Positions 1-8,512 are shown, numbered from the stretch's first letter. The stretch is DNA of 64,000 nt from Kutzneria chonburiensis (GCF_028622115.1 NZ_CP097263.1:6200001-6264000); one strand, 5' to 3'. The notes: generated from the sequence alone by a model not told the origin. Made by a program: numbers and translations.

Positions 1-1757
1 CCACCTTCTTCCCGGCCGCCGGCACGTCCGCGTACGCGGACGTGCAGGTCAGCACCGAGCACGTGACCGGCTCGGACGGCAAGGACTACTCCGTCACCAA
101 CCACCTGGTGCCGCAGTACGCCGCGAAGTCCACCAGCCGCAAGGAATGGCTGCTGGTCTGGGCCGGCGACGAGAACATCGCCGACACGATCGTGCCGGAC
201 ATCAAGAACCTGCCGGGCACGCTCGGCGGCGGGCTGACCAAGGTGCGCAATGCCTTGCCAGGCCCGGACTTCCTCGCCGTCATCGACGCCACCAAGGGCT
301 CGCCGGACTACGGCAAGGTGGTCAACACCGCCACCGTCGGCCCGCTGGTGGAGAACGAGCCGCACCACATGCAGTACGTGTGGCACAAGGGCGACACCAT
401 CTACGCCGGCGCGCTGTTCGCCGCGGCCACCTACGCGTTCGACGTGTCGTCGTTGCCGCAGCTCAAGCTCAAGGGCATCAGCCTGCCCAGCCAGACCCTC
501 GGCGGCTCCGTGCCCGACGCGTACTGGACGCTCAAGGACGGCACCGCGTACGGCACCTACATGGGCGGCCCGGTCGTGCCCGGCCCGTACGTGTACGGCG
601 ACGGCTCTTCGGTGATCGGCAACGGTTTCGCCGGCAGCCCGGGCGAGGTCATCCACTTCGACCAGAACGCCAAGGTGCTGTCCCAGTCCCCGGCGGCGAC
701 CCCGCAGGGCGACGATTCGAAGCTGTGCGACAACCTGCCGCAGCTGGGCAGCGCCACCTGCGCCAACCCGCACGGCATCCAGGCCCGTGAGGACCTGAAC
801 ACGCTGATCACCAGCGACTACGCCGAGCCGCGCAACATCATCCTGGACCCGGTCAAGCAGCCGTCGCCGTACCTGCGCCGGCCGACCATCCGGACCTGGG
901 ACATCTCCGACCGCAACAACCCGAGGCTGCGTGCGGTCAGCTATCTGCCGGACGGTCCGCGGGCCAACCCGGCCGACCCGCTGCACGCGGAAAGCCGTGC
1001 GGTCATGGAGAACACCGTGACCAACCAGCCCGGGCACAAGGGCGCGTTCGCCCAGACCATGCAGGGCGGGGCGATCTTCTACACGCCGGACATCACCGCG
1101 GCGGAGCCGCACTGGCGTGAGGTGTTCGACGACGGGACGGCCACGAAGGCGTTCAATCCCAACGCCACCGAGGCCAACGGCGGCGGCACCAACGGCGGCT
1201 GGGTGCAGGTCAGCCCGGACGACCACTACCTGTACCACGCGGTGATCGGCCGGCCCAAGGGCGTGCTGTCGGCCGACGACCCGGGCACCATCGGCGGCGT
1301 GTACACATTGGACATTCGCAAGCTGCTGTCCAGTGGCTCCTCGTACACCTGCAACATCGACACGATTGCCAAGGCACAGAACGGCGGCGGCGCGGACTGC
1401 CCGACGCTGGTCGGTGCGGCGGCGATCAACCCGAGCACGCCGGGGCAGGGTCCGCACTGGGGGACCTACGACAACTTCACCATCGGCTCGGACGGCTACT
1501 ACCACGAGACCGACAACCCGGCCCGGGTCGCGGTGTCGGACTACTTCGTGGCGCGGTCCGGCATCGACGGCGACCACAAGGTCAACATGGTGAACATCGG
1601 CCCGGACGGCAAGCTGACCGTCGACACCGCGTTCCGTGACGAGTACACGGGGCAGGTCGGCATCAACTTCAACCGGAAGTCCTGGCCGCACGGCGACTTC
1701 GGCAACGCGAAGCCGCACTCGGAACTGTTCGTCGTCGCTGACGCGGACGTGAAGTAA
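1..1757 (+). CDS. SBP56 / methanethiol oxidase-like beta-propeller protein (5' partial)
   Basis: The reading frame is open from base 3 of the window, so the N-terminus lies outside; about 585 residues are visible. Stretches such as PDFLAVIDATKGSPDY followed by NEPHHMQY match the layout of the selenium-binding protein 56 family (PDYLATVDV..SPQY..ELHH), and RTWDISDRNNPRLRAV and GWVQVSPDDHYLYHAV look like propeller blades. Family members include human SELENBP1 and bacterial MtoX, which oxidise methanethiol to formaldehyde, H2S and H2O2 and are copper-dependent. The bacterial enzyme is periplasmic; whether this one is exported cannot be seen. Downstream neighbours are a Met-rich membrane protein and a sulfur-compound transporter, which fits a volatile-thiol role. 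The enzymatic call is inference: overall identity looks low and a general LVIVD-type propeller is the alternative. Confidence 0.55.
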   Translation, partial: TFFPAAGTSAYADVQVSTEHVTGSDGKDYSVTNHLVPQYAAKSTSRKEWLLVWAGDENIADTIVPDIKNLPGTLGGGLTKVRNALPGPDFLAVIDATKGSPDYGKVVNTATVGPLVENEPHHMQYVWHKGDTIYAGALFAAATYAFDVSSLPQLKLKGISLPSQTLGGSVPDAYWTLKDGTAYGTYMGGPVVPGPYVYGDGSSVIGNGFAGSPGEVIHFDQNAKVLSQSPAATPQGDDSKLCDNLPQLGSATCANPHGIQAREDLNTLITSDYAEPRNIILDPVKQPSPYLRRPTIRTWDISDRNNPRLRAVSYLPDGPRANPADPLHAESRAVMENTVTNQPGHKGAFAQTMQGGAIFYTPDITAAEPHWREVFDDGTATKAFNPNATEANGGGTNGGWVQVSPDDHYLYHAVIGRPKGVLSADDPGTIGGVYTLDIRKLLSSGSSYTCNIDTIAKAQNGGGADCPTLVGAAAINPSTPGQGPHWGTYDNFTIGSDGYYHETDNPARVAVSDYFVARSGIDGDHKVNMVNIGPDGKLTVDTAFRDEYTGQVGINFNRKSWPHGDFGNAKPHSELFVVADADVK

Positions 1758-1761
1758 CGGC

Positions 1762-1800
1762 GAGCGGGTGGCGCCGCCCCGACCGCGGCGCCACCCGCTC
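1762..1800 (+). terminator. Strong hairpin after the SBP56-like gene
   Basis: A perfect 16-bp inverted repeat (1762-1777 with 1785-1800, loop of 7) starts 4 bases after the stop codon. It has no U-run, as is common for actinomycete terminators. It suggests that the SBP56-like gene ends its own transcript before the membrane-protein gene. Confidence 0.6.
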
Positions 1801-1826
1801 CTAGGCGAAGCGGGATTGCCTTGAAC

Positions 1827-3467
1827 ATGACCGACATGGGCATGGACACCTCCGTCACCGGAGTGCCCCCTGCCGTGCTGCTGCTCAGGATCGTGCTGCT
1901 GTTGGCGACGGCCACGGTCGCCGGTATCGGCCTGCTGCGTCCGACCGTGGTCTCGGTGCGCCGCAACACCTTCGTCATCGCGTGGGTCGCCGCCGCCGTT
2001 ACGGCCGCGGCCGACCTGATCTCCTTGCTGTGGCTCGAGAGCAATGTGGTTTTCGCTGTCGGGCAGCTGGTGCTGGCCGTCGCCGTGCCGGCCGCACTGC
2101 GCTGGCGCACGCCGTCGGCCTACCTCGGCTTCGGCCTGCTGGTGGTACTGATCTCGGAGATCTCCTTGAGCCACATGGGGATCGAGTTCCTGGCCGACAC
2201 CGGCTTCACCGTCGGCGTGGTGGCCTGGCTGGGATTGACGCTGATCAGGCCGACCTCCAGCCGTCTTCGCCCGTTGGCCCTGACCTTGGCCGTCGTGCTG
2301 GCGCTGGCCGGCGTGTTGCAGATCGCCGTGTCCGGCGTCGGCTTCGACCGCCGCCTCTACGACACCGGCTTCGGTATCGCCCTGGTGGTCGTCGCCCTGC
2401 TCCCGATCGTTGTCACCGCATTGACGATCACCTTGCCGGTCAACCGTCTCTACCCCGTCGGTGCCCTGCTGGTCGTCGTCTCCTACCTGGCGTGGGCCGC
2501 CCTCGGCGCCATTCCCCGTCCCGCCGACCTGCCCACACCGGGCGTTCCGTTGCTCGGCTCAGCCGCCGGCACCCCGGTTCTCGTTGTCCCGCAACGCCCC
2601 GGCCGCAACCTCGTCCACCTGCCGGCCGAAGCCGTGGTCAACGGCGTGCATGCTGTTCCAAGACCCGGCACGAACGGGGCTTGGGCTTCCGTCGACCTAC
2701 CACCCGGCCGCAGCACCTTGCAGATCACGATAGCCGGCAAGGAATCCACGGTTCCGGTCGACACCGGCTCCGGCCCCGCCGGTCGCACTGTCGACCCCGA
2801 GTGCGCCAACGCCGCCCTCGGCGGTCTCATCGGCGGCAGCCGCGTCCCGGTAACCTCCTGCCCCAGCGATGGGTTGTCCACAGGTGACGCCGAGGCTGTC
2901 CACAAGCTTGTGGATTTCCTGGCCAGCCGGAAGATCTCCGCCATCACCGTCGTCGGCGACGACTCGGCTCGCGCCAGGGCCGCCGCCGACGTCGTGCGCC
3001 GGGCCGGCCTTCCCGTGTTCGACACCGAGCAGCCCAACAGCGCCCTCGTCGTCGTCTCGGGCTGGTCCACCGCCGCCGACACGCTGTCTCGCGTCGCCGT
3101 CGAGCAGACCCGGAAACCCACCTACATCAACGGCATCTACCTCGCCCCGTGGCTGCTCACCGCTCCCCTGCTCAAATCCGTGGTCAGCTCGGCCGTCCCG
3201 CTCCGCTTCGATCCCCGGGACCCGAAGACCCTGGCCTACACCGTCGCGCTGGCCAACGCCTTCCCCGGTGAGACCGGAGCCATCGGCGGGCTCGACGAGT
3301 GGCTCGCCGCCCAGGGCCAGCAGTCGGATCCGTCGGTCCGGCTGTACGCCTCGGCGCAGGTCGACGCCATGCCCATGGACAACACCATGGACGGCATGGA
3401 AATGGCCTACCCCGGCCAATGGGTCCCCAACGGCACCATCGTCCCGATCTCGGGACCGCTGTCATGA
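1827..3467 (+). CDS. Polytopic membrane protein with Met-rich ends and a solute-binding-like C-terminal domain
   Basis: About 546 residues. Roughly the first 240 residues form seven or eight hydrophobic segments (LLLRIVLLLATATVAGIGLL onward); the remaining ~300 residues are soluble and, after the last segment, probably extracytoplasmic. The tail contains ITVVGDDSARARAAADVVRRAGLP and GIYLAPWLLTAPLLKS, reminiscent of a periplasmic-binding-protein fold. Both ends are rich in methionine (MTDMGMD near the start, MPMDNTMDGMEM near residue 520), a pattern often linked to copper binding. ATG 1827 is preferred; TTG 1821 in frame is possible. The gene sits 29 bp before a YeeE/YedE transporter and after a possible copper-dependent thiol oxidase. 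I do not recognise the family with confidence; the copper role is inference. Confidence 0.6.
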   Translation: MTDMGMDTSVTGVPPAVLLLRIVLLLATATVAGIGLLRPTVVSVRRNTFVIAWVAAAVTAAADLISLLWLESNVVFAVGQLVLAVAVPAALRWRTPSAYLGFGLLVVLISEISLSHMGIEFLADTGFTVGVVAWLGLTLIRPTSSRLRPLALTLAVVLALAGVLQIAVSGVGFDRRLYDTGFGIALVVVALLPIVVTALTITLPVNRLYPVGALLVVVSYLAWAALGAIPRPADLPTPGVPLLGSAAGTPVLVVPQRPGRNLVHLPAEAVVNGVHAVPRPGTNGAWASVDLPPGRSTLQITIAGKESTVPVDTGSGPAGRTVDPECANAALGGLIGGSRVPVTSCPSDGLSTGDAEAVHKLVDFLASRKISAITVVGDDSARARAAADVVRRAGLPVFDTEQPNSALVVVSGWSTAADTLSRVAVEQTRKPTYINGIYLAPWLLTAPLLKSVVSSAVPLRFDPRDPKTLAYTVALANAFPGETGAIGGLDEWLAAQGQQSDPSVRLYASAQVDAMPMDNTMDGMEMAYPGQWVPNGTIVPISGPLS

Positions 3468-3495
3468 CGTTCGGCTTACGTCCCCAGGAGGGAAG

Positions 3496-4728
3496 ATGAC
3501 TGTCGCCAACGAAAGGCTGCCCGTGCTGGCGGTCGAAGCGCCGTCGGCCAGATCGGGTGTGATCGTCGTCGGCACGGCCGTGGCCGCGGTCCTCGGCTTC
3601 GCCGTCTACCACGCGGCGGGCTGGAAGCTGGCCCTGCTGTACGTGGTCGGCCTGGCGCTGGGTCTGGTGTTGTTCCACTCCCGCTTCGGGTTCACCTCGG
3701 CGTGGCGGCAGATCGTCTCCGTCGGCCAGGGCGCGGCGATCCGAGCCCACATGCTCATGCTCGCGGTCGCGGTCGCGCTGTTCGCGGTAATCCTGCAATC
3801 CGGCATCGGACTTTCCGGCGCGCCCAAGGGAATCATCCTTCCGGCGAGCATCGGGGTGGCGCTGGGCGCGTTCATCTTCGGCATCGGCATGCAGATCGGC
3901 GGATCCTGCGCGTCGGGCACACTGTTCGCGGTCGGCAGTGGGCAGACGGCGATCCTCTACACGCTGGGCGGCTTCATCCTCGGCTCGATCGGCAGCGCGT
4001 TCGCGGCCAACTGGATCGCCTACCTCCAGTCGCTGGGCCCGACGGTGTCGCTGGCCGACACCCCCTGGGGGTACGGGGGCGGTGTGCTGTTCTCGTTCCT
4101 GATCATCACGGCCATCGCGGGCGGATCGCTGCTGCTGCAACGACGTCGCAACCCGCCGCCCATCGAGCCGGCTCCCGTGGCCCGGGGCTGGACGCGGGTG
4201 CTGCGCGGCGCGTGGCCGCTGTGGGTTGGCGCGATCCTGCTGGCCGTGCTCAACGCGGTGACGCTGCTCATCTCCGGCAGCCCGTGGGGAATCACCGCGG
4301 CGTTCGCCTTGTGGGGAGCGAAGTTCCTTGGTTGGATAGGGATCGACATCTCCCACGCTCCCTATTGGACGGTGCCGAAGAACGCCGCCGCCCTGCACGC
4401 CTCCGTGCTGGCCGACCGCGTGTCGGTGATGGACTTCGGCATCATGCTCGGGGCCCTGATCGCCTCGGCCCTGGCCGGCGCCTTTGTGCTGCACCGCGCC
4501 GTGCCGTGGAAGATGGCCGTCGGCGCGGTGATCGGCGGCGTGCTGATGGGCTTCGGCGCCCGCATGGCCGGCGGCTGCAACATCGGCGCCTACTTCTCCG
4601 GCGTCGCCTCCTTCAGCCTGCACGGCTGGCTCTGGGGCGCCGCCGCCATCGTCGGCACCTACGTCGGCGTCCCGCTGCGCCCGCTGTTCGGGCTCGGCAA
4701 TCCCAAACCCACCGATTCCGTCTGCTGA
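3496..4728 (+). CDS. YeeE/YedE family sulfur-compound transporter
   Basis: A 410-residue integral membrane protein with about ten hydrophobic segments. It carries both family signature motifs around the conserved cysteines: GSCASGTLF near residue 136 and GGCNIGAYFSG near residue 358. The characterised homologue TsuA imports thiosulfate through these cysteines. A strong ribosome-binding site (AGGAGGGAAG) precedes ATG 3496. It lies 28 bp after the Met-rich membrane protein and likely shares its transcript. Substrate could be thiosulfate or another sulfur species; no TusA-like partner is visible nearby. Confidence 0.88.
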   Translation: MTVANERLPVLAVEAPSARSGVIVVGTAVAAVLGFAVYHAAGWKLALLYVVGLALGLVLFHSRFGFTSAWRQIVSVGQGAAIRAHMLMLAVAVALFAVILQSGIGLSGAPKGIILPASIGVALGAFIFGIGMQIGGSCASGTLFAVGSGQTAILYTLGGFILGSIGSAFAANWIAYLQSLGPTVSLADTPWGYGGGVLFSFLIITAIAGGSLLLQRRRNPPPIEPAPVARGWTRVLRGAWPLWVGAILLAVLNAVTLLISGSPWGITAAFALWGAKFLGWIGIDISHAPYWTVPKNAAALHASVLADRVSVMDFGIMLGALIASALAGAFVLHRAVPWKMAVGAVIGGVLMGFGARMAGGCNIGAYFSGVASFSLHGWLWGAAAIVGTYVGVPLRPLFGLGNPKPTDSVC

Positions 4729-4740
4729 AAGGTAAGACCC

Positions 4741-4938
4741 ATGACGCCCAAAGCTCTTACAGTCGGCCTGCTGACCGCCACGCTCCTCGCCCTCGGCGCC
4801 GGTTCGGCCAGCGCCGACACTCTGCCCATCTGGGCCCTGCCCGGCGTTGACGTCGGCTCGCTGCTCGGCCCGACCGTGCCGCTGCCGACCACCGCCCTGG
4901 CTCCCGTCGACGGCCTGCTGAAGCTCATCAGCGGCTGA
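4741..4938 (+). CDS. Small secreted protein, 65 residues
   Basis: Starts with a clear Sec signal peptide (LTVGLLTATLLALGAGSASA, cleavage after ASA near residue 25), leaving a mature peptide of only about 40 residues that is rich in Leu and Pro and ends in GLLKLISG. A GAAAGGTAAG sequence upstream serves as the ribosome-binding site, and the gap to the transporter stop is 12 bp. No family recognised. The Leu/Gly-rich hydrophobic end resembles the tails of two other secreted proteins in this window (at 5325 and 20508). Function unknown; surface or envelope role is a guess. Confidence 0.7.
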   Translation: MTPKALTVGLLTATLLALGAGSASADTLPIWALPGVDVGSLLGPTVPLPTTALAPVDGLLKLISG

Positions 4939-4968
4939 ACAACAAGGCTGTACAGGAAGGAAACCCTT

Positions 4969-5169
4969 ATGCGCAAGGCACTTGTGACCACCACCCTGGT
5001 CGCCGCCGCCCTGGTCGGCGCGGCGTCGCCGGCCCTGGCCGACGGCGTCACCGTCGTGGACCAGCCCGACACCAGCTCGCTCAACAACATCTGGACGTTC
5101 ACCGTGCTCGGCGTCCCGCCGCTCGGCACCCTGCAGTCGGTCTCGCAGGCCGTCGGCCGCTTGTTCTGA
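4969..5169 (+). CDS. Small secreted protein, 66 residues
   Basis: MRKALVTTTLVAAALVGA leads to a signal-peptidase site after ALA; the mature part is about 40 residues (DGVTVVDQPDTSS...). The ribosome-binding site AGGAAGGAAA lies 7-9 bases upstream of ATG 4969. The last ~23 codons lie in a segment that is tandemly duplicated immediately downstream (5181-5260) with the stop codon changed to CGA. No family recognised; the pairing with the preceding tiny secreted protein suggests a shared operon. Confidence 0.7.
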   Translation: MRKALVTTTLVAAALVGAASPALADGVTVVDQPDTSSLNNIWTFTVLGVPPLGTLQSVSQAVGRLF

Positions 5170-5260
5170 GCTGCTGACCCACCGTGCTCGGCATCCGGCC
5201 GCTCGGCGGCCTGCGATCCGTCTCGCAGGCCGTCGGCCGGATGTTCCGAGCCGTTGACCC
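5101..5260 (+). repeat. 80-bp tandem duplication of a gene end
   Basis: Bases 5101-5180 and 5181-5260 align without gaps at 68 of 80 positions (about 85%). The first copy encodes the C-terminus and stop of the 66-residue secreted protein; in the second copy the TGA reads CGA, and many of the changes would alter the encoded residues. The second copy has no start codon with a ribosome-binding site, so it looks like a remnant. Confidence 0.85.
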
Positions 5261-5324
5261 ACCGTGGCCCGGCCCGTCGTCCCGCCGGGCCACGGTCCTT
5301 TCCTTTCCCCTGATCGGAGTCGCC

Positions 5325-6253
5325 TTGTCCAGCCGCGCCTGCACCGGCTTGCTCGCACTCGCCGGCGTTCTGGCCGTCACCTGCGTGGCCAGCACCACCC
5401 CGCCCGCCGTGGTCTCCCCCGGCCCGTCGCCGCGCCCGATCACGTTGTCCCGCCGGCAGTCACTCCCGTTGCGCCGCACCAGCGGTCCGATGTCCAGGTC
5501 GTCCGCCCGGAGCACGTCGTCGCGTACCGGCCCGTCGCCACCGTGACCGACAACCGCATTCCCGCCGTGCTGCTCGCCGCCTACCAGCACGCCGCCGAGC
5601 GCTCGCCTTCGTGCCATCTGCGGTGGCCGGTGTTGGCCGGCATCGGCAAGGTCGAGTCCAATCACGCCCGTGGCGGCCAGGTCGATTCGCGGGGCACCGT
5701 CACCGAACCCATCGTCGGTCCCGAGGTCCTCGACGGCACGCATGCCGTCGGACCCATGCAGTTCTTGCCGTCCACCTGGGCCCGTTGGGGCGTCGATGAC
5801 AACCATGACGGCGTCGCCGATCCCCAGAACGTCTGGGACGCAACGGCTTCTGCCGCCGACTACCTCTGCGCCGACGGCCGCGACCTGTCGCTCAACGGCG
5901 ACCTCGTCAACGCCGTGCTCAGCTACAACCACTCCGGCGCCTACCTGGCCGAGGTGTTCCAGTGGATCACCACCTACTCCGGCGGCGTCAGCGCGATCCC
6001 GGCCGTGCCTGCCCCGCCCGCGCCCGCCACCCCACTGCCCACTACCGGGACTTCCACGCCGCCCACCTGCACCGGGCCGGCGACCGGTGCCGCCGCGAAT
6101 TCCACCCCGGTGACGGCCGCGAAGCCGCCCGCCACCTGCACCTCCCCCACCACACCGCCGCCCACGACAACCACGACCACGCCGCCGAATGTGCTGGACG
6201 CCGTGGTGGGCGGGTTGTTGGGCGGGGTTGGCGGGTTGTTGGGGAAGAAGTAG
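5325..6253 (+). CDS. Secreted lytic transglycosylase, signal peptide and body in different frames
   Basis: From about 5430 to the stop one frame encodes a transglycosylase: VLAGIGKVESNHARGG carries the catalytic Glu, followed by VGPMQFLPSTWARWGVD, AADYLCADGRD and AVLSYNHSGAYLAEV, all typical of the MltB/SLT-like actinobacterial enzymes that cleave peptidoglycan. It continues into a Pro/Thr-rich linker and a Gly/Leu tail ending GGLLGKK. The signal peptide (SSRACTGLLALAGVLAVTCVAS) is encoded in another frame starting at TTG 5325 behind GGAG. The two frames join if one base is missing near the C5 run at 5416-5420. Either a sequencing undercall or a real frameshift; if real, the protein would lack its export signal. 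Confidence 0.75.
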
Positions 6254-6305
6254 CGGCCCGACCACGCCGGTGGCGACATCGCGAGGGCTGCTGGGCAAGA
6301 AGTGA

Positions 6306-6890
6306 TCAGGGTCGCGACAGGATGCCCTCGGCCAGGGCGATGGCGTGGGCCTGGCCGGGGCATTCGTGGGTGCCGGCGCCGAAAGGCCGGTCGTCGAGGC
6401 TGACCAGGACTACCTGGCCGTCACGAACGCGACGGGTCTCGCGTAGGGGCGGGTCGTCGCGGAGGGTGTCCGCGATGCTGGCGTGGTTGCGGGCATTGGC
6501 GACGAGGGCGGTGGTGGCGTCGCAGCTCTGGATAAGCAGGCTGATCCGTGCGGCGGTGAGCTCGTCGGGGACGCCGCCGAAGAGCTGCACGAGGTGGGTG
6601 ACGGCCTGGTCGGCCTCGGGGGTGGTGGCGGTGTGAGGGTGGTACGACCGGGCGGCGACGGAGACGGCGTCGCCGACCTCGATGCCCAAGGCCTGGCCCA
6701 AGACCTCGGCCGGGCTGCACGTGGTTGAAGCGGCCAATTGCCGCAATGCGGCGGGATCGATCCTGGCCAGCTCGGCCACGGCCAGAGCCCGTCGGCGCTG
6801 GTGGTCGGGGCCGGAGCTGAACCGGGCGACCATTGCCCGAAGCCAAGCGACGGACGGGGTGGGCGACGGGACGGGCAGGTCCAAGTCCAT
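6306..6890 (-). CDS. Half-length cytochrome P450-like protein
   Basis: A 194-residue protein. Its end carries a canonical haem-thiolate loop, RPFGAGTHECPG near residue 170, followed by a helix like the L-helix (QAHAIALAEGIL). Upstream, LIQSCDATTALVANA resembles an I-helix and DDPPLRETRRV the region after the K-helix, but the usual ExxR is not clear. Ordinary P450s are about 400 residues; here the N-terminal half is missing, and no upstream frame supplies it. Whether it binds haem is unknown. The family occurs in other actinomycetes as a short standalone protein as far as I recall. It is 10 bp downstream of the next minus-strand gene, so the two may be cotranscribed. Confidence 0.65.
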   Translation of the reverse strand: MDLDLPVPSPTPSVAWLRAMVARFSSGPDHQRRRALAVAELARIDPAALRQLAASTTCSPAEVLGQALGIEVGDAVSVAARSYHPHTATTPEADQAVTHLVQLFGGVPDELTAARISLLIQSCDATTALVANARNHASIADTLRDDPPLRETRRVRDGQVVLVSLDDRPFGAGTHECPGQAHAIALAEGILSRP

Positions 6891-6900
6891 ACCGAAAACG

Positions 6901-7908
6901 CTAGTGCGGCAAAGGTTCGGTGGCGGCCGAACCGTAGGCCGAGGCCAGGGCGGCGAAGACGGCCTTGGGGACGAAGCCCTGGTCGGTCAGCTTGACCACG
7001 CTGTAGCCGGCCATGTCGAGGTCGGTACGGGGATCGGCGGTGTGCGGGGTGTCGTAAGAGGCGAACGTGAACCAGAAGGCGGCATCAACGCCGACCTCCT
7101 CGAAGATCGGCAGCAGCTCCTCGAGATAGCGGACCTGCTCCTGCTCGTCCCGCACGTGGTCGCCGGCGATCACCGGCGGGTCGGACTTGTCGTCGACGAT
7201 CATCCACCCCATGCCGCCGCGCTCGCCGGCGCCGGTGTAGGTGCTGGAGCCGAACTCGGTGATGGCGACGGGCTTGCCGTGCTTGGTGCGAGCGACCAGC
7301 TGGTCGACGAAGGTCGGGGCGTTCTCCTTGTCCCGGTAGGCATCCACGGACACGAAGTCGAACGGGGACCAGTCGATGTCCTCCCACAGCCCGGATGCGT
7401 AGGTGATCGGCCCGCCGAACCGCTCACGAGCGGCGGCAACGGCGGTCCGGAGGAACCCGGCGACGGCGGCGGGCGCGGTGGCGAAGGCGGCGTAGGTCTC
7501 GGGCGAGGCAGTCATGATGCCCTCGATACGGGAGTAGACGTTGTCGCCGGGCAGGAAACCCTGGGCGAACAGGCTCATCTCACAGCCCAGCACGAGCACG
7601 ACGGACGCCCCGCCAACGCGCAATGCCTCGGCCCGCGAAGCGCAGTCGACGAACAGCGGCAGCATCTCGTCGGCGGTCAGGTCACACGGGAACGGCGCGA
7701 ACCACACCTCCAGCCCCAGCTCGGCGGCGATGCCGGCGGCCACACCGATCCGCTCGGGATCGAAGCCGGTGATCCGCACGGCCGTGCAGTGCAGGTCCTC
7801 GACGATCATCCGCATTTCACGGCGGACCTCGTCGGGCTCGAACCCGATCCGGCTGAGCTTGCCACCGGGCGTGAAACCGGTGTCGTAGTTGATTCCCCTG
7901 GCTCGCAT
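6901..7908 (-). CDS. TIM-barrel-like conserved protein
   Basis: 335 residues from ATG 7908 (MRARGINYDTGF). Features such as GLEVWFAPFPCDLT, VAITEFGSSTYTG and a Trp-rich end (AAFWFTFASYDTPH) look like a glycoside-hydrolase-type barrel with a possible catalytic Glu in ITEFG. Close relatives are widespread in actinomycetes and are, to my recollection, sometimes labelled abortive infection protein; I see nothing here that supports phage defence. No signal peptide, so cytoplasmic. It precedes the short P450-like gene on the same strand. Confidence 0.6.
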   Translation of the reverse strand: MRARGINYDTGFTPGGKLSRIGFEPDEVRREMRMIVEDLHCTAVRITGFDPERIGVAAGIAAELGLEVWFAPFPCDLTADEMLPLFVDCASRAEALRVGGASVVLVLGCEMSLFAQGFLPGDNVYSRIEGIMTASPETYAAFATAPAAVAGFLRTAVAAARERFGGPITYASGLWEDIDWSPFDFVSVDAYRDKENAPTFVDQLVARTKHGKPVAITEFGSSTYTGAGERGGMGWMIVDDKSDPPVIAGDHVRDEQEQVRYLEELLPIFEEVGVDAAFWFTFASYDTPHTADPRTDLDMAGYSVVKLTDQGFVPKAVFAALASAYGSAATEPLPH

Positions 7909-7980
7909 GATCTCGAGTCTTGCACCGCAATCGGTGATCCACCCACGACAGATGTCATGCCGCCGGCACGACAATCCACA

Positions 7981-8469
7981 TCAGACGGTCGAGCTACGCC
8001 GCTCCAGCAGCACGACGTCACGCCACCGGCCGTCGTGGAACTGCCCGACCCGCTCGGTGACGCCGATCACCCGGAAGCCCAGCTTCTCGTGCAGGGCAAG
8101 GCTGGCGGTGTTCTCGGGGAAGATCCCGGCCCGCAGCGTCCATACGCCGGCGGCCTCGGAGCTGGCGATCACGGCGTTGAGCAGCGCCCGCCCGACCCCA
8201 CGCCCATGGGCGTCCGGGTGCACGTACACGCTCTCCTCGACGACCCCGGCATACACCGCCCGCTTGGACGTCGGCGAACACGCGACCCACCCCAGCACCT
8301 GGTCCCCGTCCAGCGCGACGAACCGGTGGTCGGACAGATGCCCCGAGTCGAACTCGGCCCAGGACGGGGCCGACGTGGCGAAGGTGGCCTGACCGGTGTC
8401 GATGCCCAGCTGGTAGATCGCCAGCACGGCGGCCGAGTGGACGGGCAGCATCGACGTGACGGCCATCAT
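7981..8469 (-). CDS. GNAT acetyltransferase, phosphinothricin acetyltransferase type
   Basis: 162 residues from ATG 8469 (a second ATG follows at 8466). The acetyl-CoA loop HGRGVGRALLNAVI, the ESVYVHP strand and the ending GFRVIGVTERVGQFHDGRWRDVVLLERRS match the PAT/MnaT branch of GNAT enzymes, which acetylate the amino group of small amino acids or of phosphinothricin-like compounds. It is transcribed divergently from the exporter gene with 43 bp between the start codons, so regulation may be shared. Substrate is not predictable from sequence alone. Confidence 0.85.
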   Translation of the reverse strand: MMAVTSMLPVHSAAVLAIYQLGIDTGQATFATSAPSWAEFDSGHLSDHRFVALDGDQVLGWVACSPTSKRAVYAGVVEESVYVHPDAHGRGVGRALLNAVIASSEAAGVWTLRAGIFPENTASLALHEKLGFRVIGVTERVGQFHDGRWRDVVLLERRSSTV

Positions 8470-8512
8470 GGATCGGACCTTACGCCATTCGGGGGACGTA
8501 TCCTGGCCAATT

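Noticed and set aside
3184-5358. Open 724-codon minus-strand frame
   Set aside because: It covers the YeeE/YedE gene and parts of both neighbours on the opposite strand; composition is Arg/Gly/Gln-rich without domain similarity, as expected for the shadow of GC-rich genes.
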